From Rhodospirillales bacterium (GTDB lineage: Bacteria; Pseudomonadota; Alphaproteobacteria; Reyranellales; Reyranellaceae): a stretch of 34,974 bases of DNA. The stretch covers positions 1-34,974 of the forward strand of contig CANIRG010000011.1 in the NCBI GenBank assembly GCA_947469635.1, in the 5' to 3' direction. The notes below the pieces were generated by a model that ran no database searches, was not told where the DNA came from, and saw only the letters and a list, made by a program, of their open reading frames with translations. Both the position numbers and the translations under genes were made by a program. This document shows, piece after piece, positions 1 through 8,239 of this stretch (position 1 is the first letter of the stretch; every line of letters begins with the position of its first letter).

Positions 1-1
1 C

Positions 2-1027
2 GTGCAGCTCGGCGTCGAGGCGATCAACGCCGCGGGCGGCGTCAACGGCCGCAAGATCGAGCTGGTCTCGCGCGACACGCAAAGCGACCCGACCAAGGCG
101 GTGAACGCCGTGGCCGAGCTGACGCAGCGCCAGAAGGTCGCCATGATCTTCGGGCCGGTCAACTCGGGCGAGGCGCTGGCGGCGACGCCGCTGATCGCGC
201 GCGACAAGGTGCCGATGCTGCACCCGTGCTGGGTCGACGAGCTGATCGACGTCAAGAAGTACCCGATGGCCTATCGCATCGCGCCCACCAACACCCAGGT
301 CGGCGGCGGCGCCAACTACTACGTGGTTGATGTGCTCAAGCTGAAGAAGGTCGCGGTGATCAGCGACACCACCGGCTACGGCACGGCCTCGGTCAACACC
401 TACGTGCCCATGCTGAAGGCCAAGGGCGCCGAGGTCGTCTACCAGAACCATATCGACGCGGCGAACCCCGACCTCAAGCCCGAGATGCTGCGCATGCAGG
501 CCGCCGGCGCGCAGGCGATCATGCCGTGGAGCGTCAATGCCGGCTTCCTGTCGCGCATCTGCAACACGCGCGGCGCCATGGGCTGGGACGTGCCGATCGT
601 TGGCCAGACCACGCTCGGTTCCACTCAGACCAAGAACCTGCTCGAGAAGCCCGAATACTGGAACAAGGTCTACTCGAACAACTTCCGCAAGTGCTGCAAC
701 GTCGATGGCAAGCTACCACCGCGCACCGCGGAGTATGTCGAGCGGCTGAAGAAGGCCAAGGTCGAGTTCGGCGACACGCTGCTGTGGTGGGTGGCGCTCG
801 GCTGGGATAGCGCGCAGATGATGGCTGAGACGTTCAAGACCGCCGGCACCAAGAACGACGACGTTGTCGCCTACATGAACAAGGTCAAGGACTGGCCCGG
901 CATCTACGGCACCGTCACCTGGACGCCTGAGCAGCACAACGGCTTTCCCGACTCCGAAGTGGTGATGTGCGAAGTCAACTCGCTGAAGGACGGCGCCTTT
1001 AACCTCGCGCCGGGCTACAGCACCTAA
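2..1027 (+). CDS. ABC transporter substrate-binding protein, HAAT/LivK type (5' partial)
   Basis: Periplasmic binding protein of the Peripla_BP_6 (type I) fold that would deliver a branched-chain amino acid or another small acid to the LivH/LivMG/LivF translocator encoded directly downstream. The window opens inside the gene, so the signal peptide and first lobe strand are missing; the GTG at position 2 is an internal valine, not the real start. Visible hallmarks are the LGVEAINAAGGVNGRKIEL segment, an IFGPVNSGEA turn that normally contacts ligand, and the hinge region KKVAVISDTTGYG. The TAA stop lies three bases before the livH ATG, so the two are coupled. Several internal cysteines (RICN, KCCN, VMCE) are seen. 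The ligand cannot be told from sequence; many HAAT binding proteins next to catabolic genes bind aromatic or dicarboxylic acids instead of leucine. Confidence 0.93.
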   Translation: MQLGVEAINAAGGVNGRKIELVSRDTQSDPTKAVNAVAELTQRQKVAMIFGPVNSGEALAATPLIARDKVPMLHPCWVDELIDVKKYPMAYRIAPTNTQVGGGANYYVVDVLKLKKVAVISDTTGYGTASVNTYVPMLKAKGAEVVYQNHIDAANPDLKPEMLRMQAAGAQAIMPWSVNAGFLSRICNTRGAMGWDVPIVGQTTLGSTQTKNLLEKPEYWNKVYSNNFRKCCNVDGKLPPRTAEYVERLKKAKVEFGDTLLWWVALGWDSAQMMAETFKTAGTKNDDVVAYMNKVKDWPGIYGTVTWTPEQHNGFPDSEVVMCEVNSLKDGAFNLAPGYST

Positions 1028-1030
1028 GCC

Positions 1031-1888
1031 ATGTTCGCATCGATCGTTTCCTACGGCCTCGCAGTAGGAGCGGTCTACGCACTGATCGGCATCACGTACA
1101 ACGTGATGTTCTCGGCCTCCCGTGTGTTCAGCTTCACCGCTGGCATGCTGGGAATGCTGGGCGGTGTGCTGGGCGCGCTCTTTATCGGCAAGATGGGCAT
1201 GCCGGTGATCGTGGGTTTCGTGCTCGTGCTCGCCTGCGGTGCGGTGCTCGGCCTGATCACCGAGATCCTGACGGTGCGACCGGTGCTGAAAAGCATCGAG
1301 CAGCACCTCTACGTGCTGTCGACGCTGGCCTTCGCGCTGATGATCCAGCAGCTCACCGCCATCGAATGGAGCACCGAGCCGCAGCCCTTCCCGCGGCTGA
1401 TCCCGATCGGGCCGGGCTGGCTCGACCAGCAGTTCTGGCTGCCGATGCTGGCCTGCGCCGCGACCATCCTTGGGCTCGAGCTGCTCTACCGCAAGACCCT
1501 GATCGGCCGCGCCTTCCTCGCCATCGCCGAGGACAGCTACGCCGCCCGTGCGCTCGGCCTGCCCGAGACGCGGCTGCGGCTCGCGAGCTATGCGCTCGCC
1601 GGCGTGATCGGCGCGCTCGCCGGCTTCACTGGTGCGGAGATGCTGCTGGCCTTCATCGGCAACCAGGCGATCCTGAATTTCTACGGCTTCGTGCCGGTTG
1701 CGCTCGGCGGCATGGGGTCCAACCGCGGCGCCGTGGTCGGCGGTCTCGCTCTCGGCCTCTTCCAGCAGGCGGCCAACTATTTCTTCGGCGGCATCTTCGC
1801 CGCGGTCGCGGTGTTCGTGGTCTTCATCGTCGTGCTGCTGCTCCGGCCCGAGGGCCTGGCCGGTGCGGCCTCGGCGCGGCGCGTATGA
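1031..1888 (+). CDS. livH: Branched-chain amino acid-type ABC transporter permease LivH
   Basis: Inner-membrane permease of the HAAT importer, 285 residues, the usual LivH length. It is almost wholly hydrophobic with about eight membrane segments, starting SYGLAVGAVYALIGITYNVMF. The cytoplasmic coupling loop is recognisable around the AIAEDSYAARALGLPE segment, equivalent to the AxRDNxxAAxxxGI loop that touches the ATPases. The conserved GGMGSNRGAVVGGLALG stretch near the end is typical of LivH. The stop overlaps the start of the next gene by four bases (ATGA), indicating translational coupling. The symbol reflects the family; leucine itself need not be the substrate. Confidence 0.94.
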   Translation: MFASIVSYGLAVGAVYALIGITYNVMFSASRVFSFTAGMLGMLGGVLGALFIGKMGMPVIVGFVLVLACGAVLGLITEILTVRPVLKSIEQHLYVLSTLAFALMIQQLTAIEWSTEPQPFPRLIPIGPGWLDQQFWLPMLACAATILGLELLYRKTLIGRAFLAIAEDSYAARALGLPETRLRLASYALAGVIGALAGFTGAEMLLAFIGNQAILNFYGFVPVALGGMGSNRGAVVGGLALGLFQQAANYFFGGIFAAVAVFVVFIVVLLLRPEGLAGAASARRV

Positions 1889-3681
1889 GCGACGCGGCCT
1901 CCCCCGCGCAGCCGGCGCGCGCCTCGGCCCTTGCCCGGATCGAGGGCGCCCTGCCCTGGATCGCGCTCGGCCTGGTCGGCCTCCTTCTGCCGCTGCTGGG
2001 CGACTCCTACATCGGCGTCATTGCCCAGCGCGCCTACATCTACTGGATCCTGTCGGCCGGCCTGAACCTCGTGGTGGGCTATGCCGGCCAGATCGCCATC
2101 GGCTGGGTGGCGATGCTGACGATCGGCGCCTACACCACGGCCGCGCTGACGGCCGGCACCGCCACCGCGCCCTGGCATCCCTATCTCGCGCTGGCCGCCG
2201 GCGGCGTGGTCGGCGCGCTGGCCGGCGTGGTCGTCGGACTGCCGGCGCTGAGGCTGCGCACCTTCTACTTCGCCATGACGACGCTGGGCTTCGCCACCAT
2301 CGTCACCCAGGTAGCGCTCGCCTGGAAAGACGTCACCGGCGGAGGCGTCGGCACGCCCGGCCCGGTATTTCCCTGGCCCTTCGAGCCCGGCTGGGGCTTC
2401 TACTATTTCTGCTTCCTTCTGGCGGCGATCGCGACCTGGATGACGGCCAACCTCGCGGCGAGCCGCTTCGGTCGTGCCCTTGTCGCCATCCGCGACGCCG
2501 AGGTCGCGGCCGAAGCCTCGGGCATCGCCAAGCCGAAGCTCCTGATCGCGGTGTTCCTGTTTGCCGGTGCGCTCGGCGGGGTCGCGGGCGGCTTGTTCGC
2601 CTCGCTGCAGTCCTACATCACGCCCGACGCCTTCACCTTCGAGATGTCGGTGCTGTTCTTCATCGCCATCCTGATCGGCGGACGCGGCTCGATCCTCGGA
2701 CCGGCGCTCGGCACCATCATCCTGACGGCGCTGCCCGAGTTCGCGGCGCCGTTGGTGCAGTGGTCGACGTTCCTCTACGCCACCCTCCTGCTCGTCATCG
2801 TCCTGGTGATCCCGGGCGGCATCGCCGACCTGCTGGACTACAAGAACCGGCGGCCGCTGAAGCAGCACCGCGAGATCGCGCCGCGGCCGGAGCTGCTGTC
2901 CCGTGTTCTCGATACGAGCAGCGACCGGAATGTTCTTTCCCTCTCCAACATCGCGCTGCATTTCGGTGGTGTGAAGGCGATCGACGGGCTCGACCTGGAA
3001 ATCCGCTCCGGCCAGGTGCACGGGCTGATCGGCCCGAACGGCAGCGGCAAGACCACGACGCTGAACGTGATCTCCGGCTACTACGCCCCACGCACCGGCC
3101 AGGCACAGCTGAACGGCACCGCGCTTCCGTTCGATGCTCCCCACGCCCGCGCCGCCCATCGCATCGCCCGCACCTTCCAGACGCCACGGATGATCGGCGG
3201 GGCATCGGTGCTCGACAATGTGATGATCGGCGGCACCACCCAGGGACGAGGCACCTTCGTCGAATCGCTGCTGCTGCTGCCACGTCGTCATAGCGACGAA
3301 GCCCATCTGCGCGACGCGGCGATGCTCGCGCTGCAGACCGTCGGCCTCGAATCTCTCGCGTCGGTGCGCGCGGACCGCCTGCAGCACAGTGAGCTACGCT
3401 TCATGGAGATCGCCCGCGCCCTGATGCTGCGGCCGGCCTTCCTCCTGCTCGACGAACCGGCCGCCGGCCTGTCGGCCGAGGAGATCCGCCGGCTGGGTGC
3501 ATTGATCGTCGCCATCAGCCGCGCCGGCGTGGGCGTGCTGCTGGTCGAGCATCACGCCGACCTGATCTTCGACATCTGCGATCGCGTGACGGTGCTCAAT
3601 CTCGGCAAGGTGCTTGCCGCCGGCACGCCCGACGAGATCCGCTCGCACCGGGAGGTGGTGAATGCCTACCTCGGCGGCTGA
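1885..3681 (+). CDS. Fused LivM permease - LivG ATPase of the HAAT ABC importer
   Basis: One 598-residue polypeptide joins two subunits that are usually separate. Residues about 1-330 are a LivM-like permease, with the LNLVVGYAGQIAIGWVA motif, the coupling loop AIRDAEVAAEASGIAKPK and the GGRGSILGPALGT motif. After a charged linker (DYKNRRPLKQHREIAPRPE), residues about 350-598 form a LivG-like ATPase with Walker A G383-PNGSGKT, Walker B LLLDEP with D523-E524, and the switch histidine H556 in LLVEHHAD. The ABC signature is unusual: L499-QHSE replaces the family LSxGE, although the flanking LRFMEIARAL is intact. The start is the ATG overlapping the livH stop; longer upstream reading lies inside livH. 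Such fusions occur in other proteobacteria, so the fusion is notable but not unique. Confidence 0.93.
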   Translation: MSDAASPAQPARASALARIEGALPWIALGLVGLLLPLLGDSYIGVIAQRAYIYWILSAGLNLVVGYAGQIAIGWVAMLTIGAYTTAALTAGTATAPWHPYLALAAGGVVGALAGVVVGLPALRLRTFYFAMTTLGFATIVTQVALAWKDVTGGGVGTPGPVFPWPFEPGWGFYYFCFLLAAIATWMTANLAASRFGRALVAIRDAEVAAEASGIAKPKLLIAVFLFAGALGGVAGGLFASLQSYITPDAFTFEMSVLFFIAILIGGRGSILGPALGTIILTALPEFAAPLVQWSTFLYATLLLVIVLVIPGGIADLLDYKNRRPLKQHREIAPRPELLSRVLDTSSDRNVLSLSNIALHFGGVKAIDGLDLEIRSGQVHGLIGPNGSGKTTTLNVISGYYAPRTGQAQLNGTALPFDAPHARAAHRIARTFQTPRMIGGASVLDNVMIGGTTQGRGTFVESLLLLPRRHSDEAHLRDAAMLALQTVGLESLASVRADRLQHSELRFMEIARALMLRPAFLLLDEPAAGLSAEEIRRLGALIVAISRAGVGVLLVEHHADLIFDICDRVTVLNLGKVLAAGTPDEIRSHREVVNAYLGG

Positions 3682-4381
3682 ACCATTGCTCGAGGTCAGG
3701 GGCCTCACTGCCGGCTACGGCAAGATCGGCGTGCTGGAGGGCATCGATTTCCGGATCGACGCCGGCGAGATCGTGGCGCTGCTCGGTCCGAACGGCGCAG
3801 GCAAGAGCACGCTGCTGAAGGCCATCTCCGGCCTGCTGCCGCGCTCGGGCACCATCCGCTTCGCTGGCCAGGACATCAGCCGGGCCAGCCCCGGCGACAC
3901 GGTGCGCGCCGGCTTGGTGCACGTCGTCGAAGGCCATCGCGTATTCACCCAGCTCAACGTCATCGACAACCTCATGCTGGCCGGCTACGGCCTTCCGCGC
4001 GACCGGCTTTCCGTCCAGGTCGAGGAAGCGCTGTCGTTCTTCCCCGAGATCGCCGAGAAGCGCAACGACCGCGCGGTCACCCTCTCCGGCGGCCAGCAGC
4101 AGATGCTGGCCGTGGCACAGGGGCTGGTTCGCCGTCCGCGCCTGCTGATGCTCGATGAACCCTCGGCCGGCCTGTCGCCGGTGCTGGTGGATCGCGTGCT
4201 CGCCGCCGCCGCACGTCTGCGCGAATCGGGCACCGCCGTGCTCCTTGTGGAGCAGCTGATCGAGAAGGCCCTGAAACTCGCCGACCGCGTCTATGCCCTG
4301 GCGCGCGGCTCCATCGTGCTGGAAGCCCGGGCCGACGAGGCCGATCTGCCGAACCGGCTGGAGCGCGCCTATTTCGGATAG
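3662..4381 (+). CDS. livF: Branched-chain amino acid-type ABC transporter ATP-binding protein LivF
   Basis: Second ATPase of the importer, 239 residues, standard LivF length. Walker A is GPNGAGKST (42-50), the signature is canonical L141-SGGQQQM, and Walker B is LLMLDEPSAGLS with D165-E166. The ATG lies 20 bases inside the end of the LivMG gene and is preceded by the good ribosome site GGGAGGTGG about seven bases upstream, which favours this start. With its intact signature, LivF can complete the composite ATP site in which the LivG half carries a degenerate one. It is followed by a 37-base gap holding the ribosome site of the next gene. Confidence 0.95.
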   Translation: MPTSAAEPLLEVRGLTAGYGKIGVLEGIDFRIDAGEIVALLGPNGAGKSTLLKAISGLLPRSGTIRFAGQDISRASPGDTVRAGLVHVVEGHRVFTQLNVIDNLMLAGYGLPRDRLSVQVEEALSFFPEIAEKRNDRAVTLSGGQQQMLAVAQGLVRRPRLLMLDEPSAGLSPVLVDRVLAAAARLRESGTAVLLVEQLIEKALKLADRVYALARGSIVLEARADEADLPNRLERAYFG

Positions 4382-4418
4382 GGCGCCGGCGTATCGATCA
4401 TGAAGCGGAGGAATTGCG

Positions 4419-5330
4419 ATGAGTGAGGTACGTATCGTGGCGACCGGTCTCGGCTTTCCCGAAGGTCCGATCGTGATGCCCGACGGTTCGGTGATCCTGA
4501 CGGAGATCCGCAAGAACCAGTGCTCCCGCATCACGCCGGACGGCAAGGTGTCGCTGTTCTCCGCCGCGGGCGGCGGGCCGAACGGCCTCGCCGTCGGACC
4601 CGATGGGGCGATCTACTGCGTCAACAACGGCGGCAATCGCTATGTCGAGGGCGTCTCGATGGGCCAGGGGCCGTCCCCCGACTACAAGGGCGGCTCCGTC
4701 CAGCGCATCGACCGCACCACCGGCGCCGCGACGACGCTCTACACCGAATGCGACGGCCATAAATTGTCCGCGCCCAACGACATCGTGTTCGACGCGCACG
4801 GCGGCTTCTATTTCACCGATCTCGGCAAGCGCTACCCGCGCCATCGCGATCACGGCGGCGTCTATTACGCGCTGCCCGACGGATCGAAGATCGTCTGCCT
4901 CGCCTATCCGATCCTGAGCGCGAACGGCTGCGGCCTCTCCCCGGATGGCAAGATCCTCTATGTCGCGGATACCGAAGGCGCACGCCTGTGGGCCTTCGAC
5001 GTCGAGGGACCGGGCATGCTCCGCAAGCCCGGGGGCCACGCGCCGCACGGCGGCCGCACCATCGCCGGCCTCGGCGGCAAGGCGCGCTTCGACAGCCTGG
5101 CGGTGATGCAGAGCGGCAACATCACGGTGGCGACGCTCACCACAGGCATGATCACCGAGATCTCGCCCGCCGGCGCGATCGTGCGCGAGGTGAAGATGCC
5201 GGACGTCTATCCCACCAACATCTGCTTCGGCGGCGCCGACATGCGCACCGCCTACATCACCCTGTCGGATGCCGGTCAGCTTGCGACCATGCAGTGGCCC
5301 GAACCCGGCCTGAAGCTCAACTACAATTGA
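4419..5330 (+). CDS. SMP-30/gluconolactonase/LRE family protein
   Basis: Six-bladed beta-propeller hydrolase of 303 residues, related to lactonases and SMP-30. Expected metal-site residues are in place: E15 in FPEGPIV, N120 in SAPNDIVFD, N169 in SANGCGLSPDG and D184 in YVADTEGA. Repeated blade motifs such as GPNGLAVGPDGAIYCVNN and GGFYFTDLGKRY are clear. There is no signal peptide, so it is probably cytoplasmic. The start has a GGAGGA ribosome site eight bases upstream. Lying behind a complete HAAT importer, it could open a lactone ring arising from the imported compound; this is inference from position, as the family also includes drug-hydrolysing and sugar-lactone enzymes. Confidence 0.9.
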   Translation: MSEVRIVATGLGFPEGPIVMPDGSVILTEIRKNQCSRITPDGKVSLFSAAGGGPNGLAVGPDGAIYCVNNGGNRYVEGVSMGQGPSPDYKGGSVQRIDRTTGAATTLYTECDGHKLSAPNDIVFDAHGGFYFTDLGKRYPRHRDHGGVYYALPDGSKIVCLAYPILSANGCGLSPDGKILYVADTEGARLWAFDVEGPGMLRKPGGHAPHGGRTIAGLGGKARFDSLAVMQSGNITVATLTTGMITEISPAGAIVREVKMPDVYPTNICFGGADMRTAYITLSDAGQLATMQWPEPGLKLNYN

Positions 5331-5341
5331 GGGAGATTCCC

Positions 5342-5716
5342 ATGGCTGGCAACGGACAGACGATCATCGACCTCGACAAGAAGCGCATGCACGCCATGGC
5401 GGCGAAGGATATCGCCACGCTGGAGGCCGTGCTGGCCGACGACCTGATCTACACCCACTCCTCGGCACGGCTCGACACCAAGAAGAGCCTGATCGGCGGC
5501 ATGACCTCGGGCTCGACCGTCTACACCAGCGTCGAGCCGTCCGAGGTGAAGGCGCAGGATCTCGGCGACACGGTGGTGCTGACGGGAATCGCCCAGATCA
5601 AGGTCGTCTCGGGCGGCACGCCCAACGCCTTCGGCGTGCGCTTCACGGATGTTTACGCCAGACGCGGCGGAAGCTGGCAGATGGTAACGTGGCAGTCGAC
5701 GCGCCTGCCGGCGTGA
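5342..5716 (+). CDS. Nuclear transport factor 2 (NTF2)-like / DUF4440 family protein
   Basis: Small cone-fold protein of 124 residues. The pattern is typical of DUF4440/SnoaL-like proteins: an N-terminal helix with KKRMHAMAAKDIATLEAVLADDLIYTH, then long strands ending in FTDVYARRGGSWQMVTWQSTRL. Members act as isomerases, cyclases or dehydratases, or as ligand-binding scaffolds; no particular chemistry can be assigned here. The ATG has the ribosome site GAGGGAGA and follows the lactonase stop by eleven bases, so it belongs to the same operon. A longer reading upstream would overlap the lactonase gene and is not needed. Confidence 0.88.
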   Translation: MAGNGQTIIDLDKKRMHAMAAKDIATLEAVLADDLIYTHSSARLDTKKSLIGGMTSGSTVYTSVEPSEVKAQDLGDTVVLTGIAQIKVVSGGTPNAFGVRFTDVYARRGGSWQMVTWQSTRLPA

Positions 5717-5736
5717 CCCTCAGCAAGGAGACTTCG

Positions 5737-6201
5737 ATGACCGAAGCCACGCTTCCGTCCAACCTGCCGCAATGGATGAAGGACCATGTCGACCGCTACC
5801 TCTCGAGCGGCGGCACCGACGGCCATATGTACACGATCAAGCTGCCCAACCTGCCGGAACGGGCGGTGCCCTCGCTGCTGCTCACCACCACGGGCCGCAA
5901 GTCCGGCAAGAAGCACCTGTTCCCGCTGTTCTACGGCGAGTCGGGCAAGGGCTACTTCATCGTCGCCTCCAAGGGCGGCGCGCCGGAGCATCCCGGCTGG
6001 TACCGCAACCTGCTCGCCCATCCCGAGTGCGAGGTCCAGGTCGGCACGAAGAAGATGAAGGCCCGGGCTCGCACCGTCTCGGGCGAGGAACGGGCGAAGC
6101 TGTGGAAGGAAGCGGTCGTCTTCTGGCCGCCCTACACCGAGTATCAGCAGAAGGCCGGCTCCCGCGAGATCCCGGTCGTCATGCTCGATCCCATCGGATA
6201 A
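5737..6201 (+). CDS. DDN-type nitroreductase (F420/FMN-dependent split-barrel, DUF385)
   Basis: 154-residue split-barrel protein of the deazaflavin-dependent nitroreductase family. Diagnostic segments are LLLTTTGRKSGKKHLFPLFY, which in the family lies along the cofactor phosphate, then FIVASKGGAPEHPGWYRNLL and the strand ECEVQVGTKKMKARARTV. The chosen ATG has AAGGAG six bases upstream; an in-frame ATG further up would start inside the preceding gene. Relatives reduce nitroaromatics or quinones with F420H2, but proteobacterial members may use FMN, so cofactor use is open. It is the last gene of the plus-strand run and faces a convergent gene across a palindromic repeat. Confidence 0.9.
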   Translation: MTEATLPSNLPQWMKDHVDRYLSSGGTDGHMYTIKLPNLPERAVPSLLLTTTGRKSGKKHLFPLFYGESGKGYFIVASKGGAPEHPGWYRNLLAHPECEVQVGTKKMKARARTVSGEERAKLWKEAVVFWPPYTEYQQKAGSREIPVVMLDPIG

Positions 6202-6209
6202 CGCTCTTG

Positions 6210-6340
6210 CTTGCCTCCCCATTCATATGGGGAGATGCCCTCGTCATACGAGGGCGGAGGGGTCATGAGCGCCAAATGGATCCCCTGACCCCTCCGTCAC
6301 GTATGACGTGACACCTCCTCCGATGACGGGGGAGGAAAGG
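6210..6340. repeat. Imperfect palindromic intergenic repeat (about 131 bp)
   Basis: The left part (TTGCCTCCCCATTCATATGG onward) and the right part (ending TGACGGGGGAGGAAAG) are near reverse complements. Both arms contain the inner blocks CGGAGGGGTCA and TGACCCCTCCG, plus smaller hairpins such as CCCTCGTCATACGAGGG and GTCACGTATGACGTGAC. It fills the whole space between two convergent genes and would fold into a large stem in either transcript, so it may also serve as a bidirectional terminator. Only one copy is seen in this window. It resembles in style, but not in sequence, the repeat found at 11790 and 26753. Confidence 0.75.
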
Positions 6341-6345
6341 AGACT

Positions 6346-6969
6346 TTAGCGCAGCGGCGAGAACTTCGCCGGCACCGCGAACATGCTTTCCTGGCGATGC
6401 AGGATGGTGCTGGCATCGCGCGGCGGCGGCCAGCTGCCGGGCTTGGTGCCCAGCGCACGCAGGCGCTCGCGCTCGCCCATGTTCTTGTAGGCCCAGACAT
6501 GGATCCACTGGTTGAGCGGGCCGATCTCGGTGTAGCCGGCGAAGATCAGCGGCGAGACGGCAGCCCGATCCTTGATGCGCGGCGTCCAGGCTTCGATGAC
6601 CTTGGGGATCGCGCCGGGGCCGTAGGTATAGGTGCGGAACTCGTAGAGGTTGCCGTGCTCGGCCGGCTCGAAGTGCGGCGAGAAGGGCGCGGGATAGACG
6701 ATCTTGGCCTCCATCTCGAGGACGAAGTCGGCGATCTTGGGCGGCCAGACCTTGGTCGCGACGGCCTCGGCGCGGATGCGGTCGCGCTCGGCGGTGCTCT
6801 CGTAGGGCCAGATATGGATGATCTTGTTGAGCTGGCCGACCTCGGTGCGCCAGAAGCCGCCGAGGCGCGACAGCTTCTCGCGGCCGGGCAAGGCAACTGC
6901 GAAGGCTTCCTCAGCCTGCGGCACGGTGCCGGGCTTCAGCAGGTAGGTACGGATTTCAAAGATCATCAT
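6346..6969 (-). CDS. NIPSNAP family protein (tandem NIPSNAP domains)
   Basis: 207-residue protein made of two ferredoxin-like NIPSNAP domains. The first begins MIFEIRTYLLKPGTVPQAEE and contains LNKIIHIWPYESTAERDRIR; the second begins YEFRTYTYGPGAIPKVIEAW and contains LNQWIHVWAYKNMGERERLR. The internal duplication is obvious by eye. The family is dimeric and found near catabolic genes, and some members are monooxygenase-like, but the chemistry is generally unknown. The start codon follows a good AAGGAGAG site. It sits 16 bases after the LLM oxidoreductase stop on the same strand, so the two are probably co-transcribed. Confidence 0.92.
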   Translation of the reverse strand: MMIFEIRTYLLKPGTVPQAEEAFAVALPGREKLSRLGGFWRTEVGQLNKIIHIWPYESTAERDRIRAEAVATKVWPPKIADFVLEMEAKIVYPAPFSPHFEPAEHGNLYEFRTYTYGPGAIPKVIEAWTPRIKDRAAVSPLIFAGYTEIGPLNQWIHVWAYKNMGERERLRALGTKPGSWPPPRDASTILHRQESMFAVPAKFSPLR

Positions 6970-6985
6970 TCTCTCCTTGTGAACG

Positions 6986-8167
6986 TCAGTTGGCCGCAGC
7001 GGCCTGTGCCGGCTTGAAGGCCGGGATCACTTCCTTGCCGAAACGCTCGAGCTGCTCCAGCGCCACGGCGAGCGGCGTGCCCAGCGCCATGCCGCAGCTC
7101 ACGCGGTCGAGGCCGGGATAGCGCTTCTCGATGGCCTTGAGCTGCTCGACGATGTCGGCCGGCGTGCCGGCGAGGAAGCCGCCTGCCTTCACCGCGTCCT
7201 CGATCCGGGGCAGCTTGATGTTGGCCGCGAGTCGCGGATCGCGCATCGCGGCGATCTGCTCCTCGGAGAGCGCACGCACCAGGCGCAGCTCGCCGAACAT
7301 CTTCATGTTCTCCTCGTAGTATTTTCCCGCCGCCTTCATCGCCGCCTCGCGGCTCTCGCCGATGAAGAACTGGAAACCGAGCGAAAGCTTCTCGCCGATC
7401 TCGAGCTTGATGCCGCGGCGCGCGTAAGCAGCCTGGAAGGCGGTCATGTGGCGATCGACGGCGCCGCCCTCGGCCGAGCCACCGCCGATCACGCCGGAGA
7501 TGCCGTGCTTGGCCATGAAGTCGAAGGCGCGATCCGAGCCGCTCTGGATCGGCTGCCAGCATTCCACCGGCAGGCGCAGCGGGCGTGGCACCAGCGTGAT
7601 GTCCTTCAGCGTGTAGCCGCGATAGGGCACCGCCGGCGGGATCGTGTAGTAGGTGCCTTTGTGGGAGAATTTCTCCTCGTTGAAGGCCTTGAAGATGACG
7701 TCGCAGCCTTCCTCGAACATCTCGCGGTTGGCCGCTTGGTCGGTGAGCGGCGCGCCGAAGCTCTCGACCTCGCGCGTGTGATAGCCGCGGGCGACGCCGA
7801 AGATGACCCGGCCGCCGCTCAGCACATCGGCCATGGCATAGTCTTCCGCCAGGCGCAGCGGGTGCCACATCGGCACGACATTGAAGCCGCAGCCGATCCG
7901 CAGATTCTTCGTCACGTTGGTGAGATGCAGCGCCATCATCAGCAGGTTGGGGATGCACTCCGTCCCCTCGGGCTGGAAATGGTGCTCGGCCATCCAGAAG
8001 GTGTTGTAGCCGAGGCGATCCATCTGCTTGGCGTAGGCCACCGCCTTGTGCAGCACGCCCGCCAGCTCCTCGTTCGGATAATGGCGCTCGTTGACCGGGG
8101 TGCCGGTATAGCCGGGGTTCTCAAGGTCGACCGAGCCGACATAGGAGCTGTCGAATTTCGTGATCAT
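6986..8167 (-). CDS. LLM class flavin-dependent oxidoreductase (luciferase-like monooxygenase)
   Basis: 393-residue TIM-barrel flavoenzyme of the bacterial luciferase superfamily. Typical segments are the AEHHF motif after YNTFW, the LRIGCGFNVVPMWHPLRLAED region, the GRVIFGVARGYHTREVESFG segment that lines the flavin site, and the C-terminal FLAGTPADIVEQLKAI segment usual for LLM family members. The frame stays open far upstream, but the start at MITKFDSSYVG fits the family N-terminus and has GGAAGGAA in front; the upstream reading is antisense to the VOC gene. Substrate and cofactor (FMN or F420) cannot be read from sequence. It is divergent from the VOC gene across 72 bases. Confidence 0.93.
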   Translation of the reverse strand: MITKFDSSYVGSVDLENPGYTGTPVNERHYPNEELAGVLHKAVAYAKQMDRLGYNTFWMAEHHFQPEGTECIPNLLMMALHLTNVTKNLRIGCGFNVVPMWHPLRLAEDYAMADVLSGGRVIFGVARGYHTREVESFGAPLTDQAANREMFEEGCDVIFKAFNEEKFSHKGTYYTIPPAVPYRGYTLKDITLVPRPLRLPVECWQPIQSGSDRAFDFMAKHGISGVIGGGSAEGGAVDRHMTAFQAAYARRGIKLEIGEKLSLGFQFFIGESREAAMKAAGKYYEENMKMFGELRLVRALSEEQIAAMRDPRLAANIKLPRIEDAVKAGGFLAGTPADIVEQLKAIEKRYPGLDRVSCGMALGTPLAVALEQLERFGKEVIPAFKPAQAAAAN

Positions 8168-8239
8168 GGGCGATTCCTTCCCGGCCTCGACGGCCAAAAA
8201 ACGCGCTAGAATGTCCGCCTGACCGAACGGAGGCAAGCG

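Noticed and set aside
1777-3387. Minus-strand open frame of about 536 codons opposite the LivMG gene
   Set aside because: Composition is biased to Arg, Gln, Gly and Asp without any recognisable fold, and it opposes a well supported fused transporter gene.
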